Assembly: GCA_002127415.1 (NCBI GenBank)
Contig: MWJR01000099.1
Location: forward strand, 1 to 15,917
Length of the DNA: 15,917 nucleotides
DNA from: Calditrichaeota bacterium AABM5.125.24
Lineage (GTDB): Bacteria; Electryoneota; AABM5-125-24; Hatepunaeales; Hatepunaeaceae
Direction: 5' to 3'
The position numbers and the translations under genes are program-made. Of this stretch, positions 13,609-15,917 are shown piece by piece; within the stretch, counting starts at the first letter, position 1, and each line of letters opens with the position of its first letter. The notes under the pieces were generated by a model that was not told the origin of the DNA, made no database searches, and was given only the letters and a program-made list of their open reading frames with translations.

Positions 13609-14504
13609 AGATGTGCTGTGATGTCAGGTGCCCTCACCTGACATCTAAACCCCTATCTCGCCCTCAGGTGATGATACATAACGGTATAAACTCATCGGTT
13701 TCGAAGGGACGGACAGGAATGTCCGCACAACCGATCTTTTTGTTGTTCTTTGTCACCATATCACTATTTCACTTTGTCGCTTTGCCAACAGCATTCTGCG
13801 GAACTCCCGAGCTTCTGTTCGATGCCGGCAGCCGCGCCTATCTGGATGGGGACTGGGCCGGTGCACTGGACTACTGGAAGCAGATCGAGACATCAGGATA
13901 CCAGGCCGGCGAGCTGTTCTACAATATGGGCAACGCATACTTCAAACTGAGTGAACCGGGCGAGGCGATTCTCTACTGGGAGAAGGCGGATCGGCTGATG
14001 GGGGAGAACAGCGACCTGTCTGCCAACCTTGCCATAGCCCGAGCGCGGCTGGTCGACAAGCTCGACGAACCGGTTCGCCTGCCGATCTGGAACAAGTTTG
14101 ACCGGCTGAGGGCTGCCTTCCCGCGTGACACACTGGCTCTGGGTGGAACGGTTTTTTGTTTCCTGGTGTTCGCGACCCTGGGGATCAGGAAGTGGGCATG
14201 GCGGGGTTTCGCGGCCCGGCGCAGATTGACACGGCTGGTATGGGCACTGGTGGTAGTCCTGGCCGTGGATCTGTCGCTTCTCGCTCTGGACGTCCGCGAC
14301 GACCTCACCAGACGCGAAGGGGTGTTGACGGAGACCGAGGTTCAGGTGCTGAGCGCCCCGGCTGAAGAGACCGGCAAATTGCTGTTCAGCCTCCACGAGG
14401 GAACAAAGGTGCGGGTATTGAGAGAGCTCGAGGGGTGGTTCGAGATATCCGCAGGCACCGACCGTCAGGGATGGGTTAAGCGGGGAACAATCGGGATCAT
14501 TTAA
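13605..14504 (+). CDS. batE: BatE: TPR and SH3-like membrane protein
   Basis: A 299-residue frame from GTG 13605 (GTGA overlap with batD). ATG 13611, ATG 13671 and ATG 13719 are other in-frame starts. ATG 13719 is 9 nt after AAGGGA and gives a 261-residue protein starting MSAQPIFLLFFV. The signal core (residues about 43-63) is partly encoded by the octamer array 13749-13780. Then come a TPR unit (AGELFYNMGNAYFKLSEPGEAILYWEKA), two membrane helices (TLALGGTVFCFLVFATLGI and LVWALVVVLAVDLSLLALDV), and a C-terminal SH3-like domain (VLTETEVQVLSAPAEE to EGWFEISA and GWVKRG). This is the BatE layout. The SH3-like part probably lies in the periplasm and contacts the envelope. If 13605 is right, the first 38 residues come from repeat DNA and the palindrome at 13620 is translated. 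I could not decide this from sequence. Confidence 0.88.
   Translation: MKMCCDVRCPHLTSKPLSRPQVMIHNGINSSVSKGRTGMSAQPIFLLFFVTISLFHFVALPTAFCGTPELLFDAGSRAYLDGDWAGALDYWKQIETSGYQAGELFYNMGNAYFKLSEPGEAILYWEKADRLMGENSDLSANLAIARARLVDKLDEPVRLPIWNKFDRLRAAFPRDTLALGGTVFCFLVFATLGIRKWAWRGFAARRRLTRLVWALVVVLAVDLSLLALDVRDDLTRREGVLTETEVQVLSAPAEETGKLLFSLHEGTKVRVLRELEGWFEISAGTDRQGWVKRGTIGII
13620..13645. repeat. Tetraloop palindrome at the 5' end of the batE frame
   Basis: Perfect 11-bp arms (left arm GATGTCAGGTG, loop CCCT). It begins on a codon boundary of the batE frame (residue 6) and reads DVRCPHLTS, almost the same peptide as in BatD. Confidence 0.9.
13710..13725. repeat. CGGACA tetraloop hairpin at the batE ATG
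   Basis: Arms CGGACA and TGTCCG, loop GGAA. The A of ATG 13719 is the last loop base and TG opens the right arm, so a hairpin would hide this start codon. The same loop in reverse complement occurs at 7834-7849. Confidence 0.75.
13749..13780. repeat. Four-unit octamer array in the batE signal core
   Basis: Units TTTGTCAC, CATATCAC, TATTTCAC and TTTGTCGC lie end to end. Read on the minus strand they follow a GTGnnAAn-like pattern similar to the arrays at 6812 and 10924. Confidence 0.7.
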
Positions 14505-14507
14505 GTG

Positions 14508-14573
14508 CTGTCGCGTGCCCTCACGTGACAGTGAAAATGGGTTTGTTATGCCGTCACGTGGGGACACGTGACG
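14508..14573. repeat. Two tetraloop hairpins between convergent batE and glycosyltransferase
   Basis: At 14508-14531 the arm is CTGTCGCGTG and the loop CCCT, with one position that would be a G-U pair in RNA. At 14552-14573 the arm is CGTCACGTG and the loop GGGA, and it is perfect. The glycosyltransferase stop codon (14554-14556, read on the minus strand) is inside the second hairpin. Together they could act as a bidirectional 3' end, but there is no T-tract. Confidence 0.85.
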
Positions 14574-15708
14574 ACACACCCACTATGATCCGGTGCCTGT
14601 GCTCGATGGCTCGACGGTAGGCGTCGAGCCTTTTTTCTGTGCGGGCTTCGGATGAGAATATCTTCATGACATGTTCCCTGGCAGCCTTTCCCATCTTCTC
14701 CCTGAGGCCCGGTTCCATATCGAGGATACCGGCAATCGCCCGCGCCAGAGCCTCTGGGTCGCCCACCGGAACAACCTTGCCTGTAACCCCATCCTCGACG
14801 ATTTCGACGCTACCGGCCAGGGCTGATGTCACAGCTGGAATCCCCATCGCCTGCGCGTTCAGCAACGCACCGGAGAGGCTCTCAAGCCCGGTCGAGGCGT
14901 TGACCGCCACGGTTGTCTCCTTCAGGAGCCGTTCAGGGTCGCGGCGATAGCTGGAGAGGGTGACCATATCCTCCATCCCCAGACTCTTTACGATATCCAG
15001 GAGCGTCTCGGTTTCCCGTCCGGAGAACAGCAGGTGGAACCGGTAGCCATCCGCCTTCAGCCTCGCAGCAGCTTCAAGGGTCACCTCCTGACCACGCCAG
15101 GGAGCACGGTTGCCGAGCTGGGTGATAAGCGGCACACCTTCAGGGATGGAGAGCTCCTGCCTCAGCCCGGATGCATCGACTGCGGCTGGTTCGCTGCAGG
15201 CAGGGTCGAACTCACCGGGAACGACGTCTATCTTACCCTCAAGGATGCGGCCGGTAGTGGCCATAATCCGCTTCAAGGCTTCGCTGTTGGCGATGACCCG
15301 GTCGACCCGCCGTAACCTGTATTTCAGCCCCTGGAAGATGTCCATCGGCCGGCTGATACCGCGGTAGAATATCAGCGCGTGCCGCCGCAGCCCCACACCG
15401 CCATAGAGGGCGTGATACTGGGCCCCGCTCTTTACGCACTCGAGGACATCGGGACTGAAGTCGCGGATGATGCGTCTGAAGCTCCGCAGGCTCTTTACGG
15501 TCGGACGGTGATCTATAGGAAGGATTTCGAACGGGATCCCCACCTGTTCGAGCCGTCGGAAGCCGCGCGGGTCACCCTCCGCATCCGGCCCCCATACCGC
15601 CATAACCTCCACCCCGGCGGCCTTCAAACCCGCAAGCTGGTATAACGCCTGATGCGCCCCTCCCGAATAGATGCCTCCGTGCCCGACCGCAATCAGAACC
15701 CGCATCAT
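14554..15708 (-). CDS. GT4-type glycosyltransferase (group 1)
   Basis: A 384-residue protein with two Rossmann-like domains. The N-terminal part has MRVLIAVGHGGIYSGGAHQ, the glycine-rich acceptor-side loop typical of GT4 enzymes. The C-terminal part has PLITQLGNRAPWRGQEVTLE, a motif that opens the nucleotide-sugar domain. It continues with GLESLSGALLNAQAMGIPAV and GSVEIVEDGVTGKVVPVGD, which corresponds to the EX7E-like donor site. The enzyme probably transfers a sugar from an NDP-sugar to a surface polysaccharide or glycolipid. Donor and acceptor cannot be told. There is no signal peptide, so it acts on the cytoplasmic side. The last residues (SSRVPT) and the stop are encoded by the palindrome at 14552-14573. 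The start is ATG at 15708, or the next ATG. A hairpin at 15717-15742 sits just upstream. Confidence 0.9.
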   Translation of the reverse strand: MMRVLIAVGHGGIYSGGAHQALYQLAGLKAAGVEVMAVWGPDAEGDPRGFRRLEQVGIPFEILPIDHRPTVKSLRSFRRIIRDFSPDVLECVKSGAQYHALYGGVGLRRHALIFYRGISRPMDIFQGLKYRLRRVDRVIANSEALKRIMATTGRILEGKIDVVPGEFDPACSEPAAVDASGLRQELSIPEGVPLITQLGNRAPWRGQEVTLEAAARLKADGYRFHLLFSGRETETLLDIVKSLGMEDMVTLSSYRRDPERLLKETTVAVNASTGLESLSGALLNAQAMGIPAVTSALAGSVEIVEDGVTGKVVPVGDPEALARAIAGILDMEPGLREKMGKAAREHVMKIFSSEARTEKRLDAYRRAIEHRHRIIVGVSSRVPT

Positions 15709-15716
15709 AAATGCCC

Positions 15717-15742
15717 GGTGTCAGACGCCCCCGTCTGACACC
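15717..15742. repeat. Perfect tetraloop palindrome upstream of the glycosyltransferase
   Basis: 11-bp arms (left arm GGTGTCAGACG, loop CCCC) ending 8 nt from the glycosyltransferase start codon on the minus strand. It shares its GTGTCAG ends with the batD palindrome at 11743 but differs in the inner stem. Confidence 0.9.
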
Positions 15743-15756
15743 TAAGTCCTTGATAT

Positions 15757-15784
15757 CGCTGGCAGACGAGGACGTCTGCCAGCG
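15757..15784. repeat. Perfect 12-bp-arm tetraloop palindrome
   Basis: Left arm CGCTGGCAGACG, loop AGGA. Inner stem CAGACG is shared with the neighbouring hairpin at 15717 while the outer stem differs. A smaller hairpin (GCGTT, loop TTTC) follows at 15793-15806. Confidence 0.9.
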
Positions 15785-15829
15785 GGAATTTCGCGTTTTT
15801 CAACGCTCTCATATTAAGGGGGGCATTTT

Positions 15830-15917
15830 ATGGTTGACACTGAGCTCTGTCATTCCGACGTAGCAGTCTGTCCGAGAATTGCTTTTGGGTTGCTCTGCGG
15901 CAAGGCGCACGCCCCCA
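15830..15917 (+). CDS. Possible start of a truncated gene at the window edge
   Basis: ATG 15830 follows AGGGGGG by about 6 nt and the frame stays open to the window end (29 codons, starting MVDTELCHSDVAVC). I do not recognise the peptide. The stretch GTCATTCCGACG looks like repeat-type DNA, so this may be another repeat and not a gene. Confidence 0.25.
   Translation, partial: MVDTELCHSDVAVCPRIAFGLLCGKAHAP

Noticed and set aside
13893..14579. Minus-strand ORF of 228 codons opposite batE
   Set aside because: It is antisense to the TPR, membrane and SH3-like parts of BatE and shows no family features.

Overview
The window (15.9 kb, GC-rich) reads as a chromosomal segment of a Gram-negative bacterium. 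Several genes encode exported, periplasmic or outer-membrane proteins: a LolA-like protein with a beta-barrel partner, an HlyD-type adaptor and a Bat operon. The combination of a full moxR/DUF58/bat cluster, weak or absent Shine-Dalgarno (SD) sites at free-standing genes, and intergenic regions packed with palindromes suggests an uncultured lineage near the Fibrobacteres-Chlorobi-Bacteroidetes group. That placement is an inference and is not provable from this window. I saw no rRNA, tRNA, CRISPR array, transposase or phage gene.

Layout. 1-181: a long perfect inverted repeat and degraded spacer. 182-2226 (+): a LolA-fold outer-membrane lipoprotein-sorting-like protein followed by a DUF1302-like beta-barrel, a pair usually encoded beside RND/MMPL exporters. 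2411-2983 (+): an exported single-HKD phospholipase D-like protein. 3103-4176 (+): an orphan HlyD-type membrane fusion protein. 4187-4512: a 74-bp tandem repeat array plus a hairpin. 4513-5538 (-): an RluD-family rRNA pseudouridine synthase. 5539-5816: a divergent spacer with a possible promoter and a heptamer array. 5817-14504 (+): an eight-gene Bat-type operon: moxR, DUF58, a BatD-like/DUF4381-like membrane protein, batA, batB, batC, batD, batE. The last five genes are linked by 4-bp stop/start overlaps. 14554-15708 (-): a convergent GT4 glycosyltransferase. 15709-15917: two perfect hairpins and a possible truncated ORF.

How the genes work together. In the Bat operon, MoxR is an AAA+ ATPase and DUF58, BatA and BatB carry von Willebrand A (VWA) domains, with the metal-binding MIDAS motif visible in all three. 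BatC and BatE bring TPR repeats, and BatD and the BatD-like protein are large periplasmic proteins anchored in the membrane. Together they look like a chaperone-type membrane complex of the envelope stress/aerotolerance class.

The most unusual content is the repeat landscape. (i) Many short palindromes have different stem sequences but mostly exactly four-nucleotide loops, and their arms co-vary. (ii) Two of them lie in the same codon phase inside the 5' ends of batD and batE. (iii) Period-7 and period-8 short tandem arrays sit at the starts of moxR, DUF58, batC and batE. (iv) Composite elements with CGGACA termini, resembling miniature transposable elements (MITEs), lie in the gaps between genes. 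Gene ends in this genome appear to be repeatedly rebuilt from repeat DNA.
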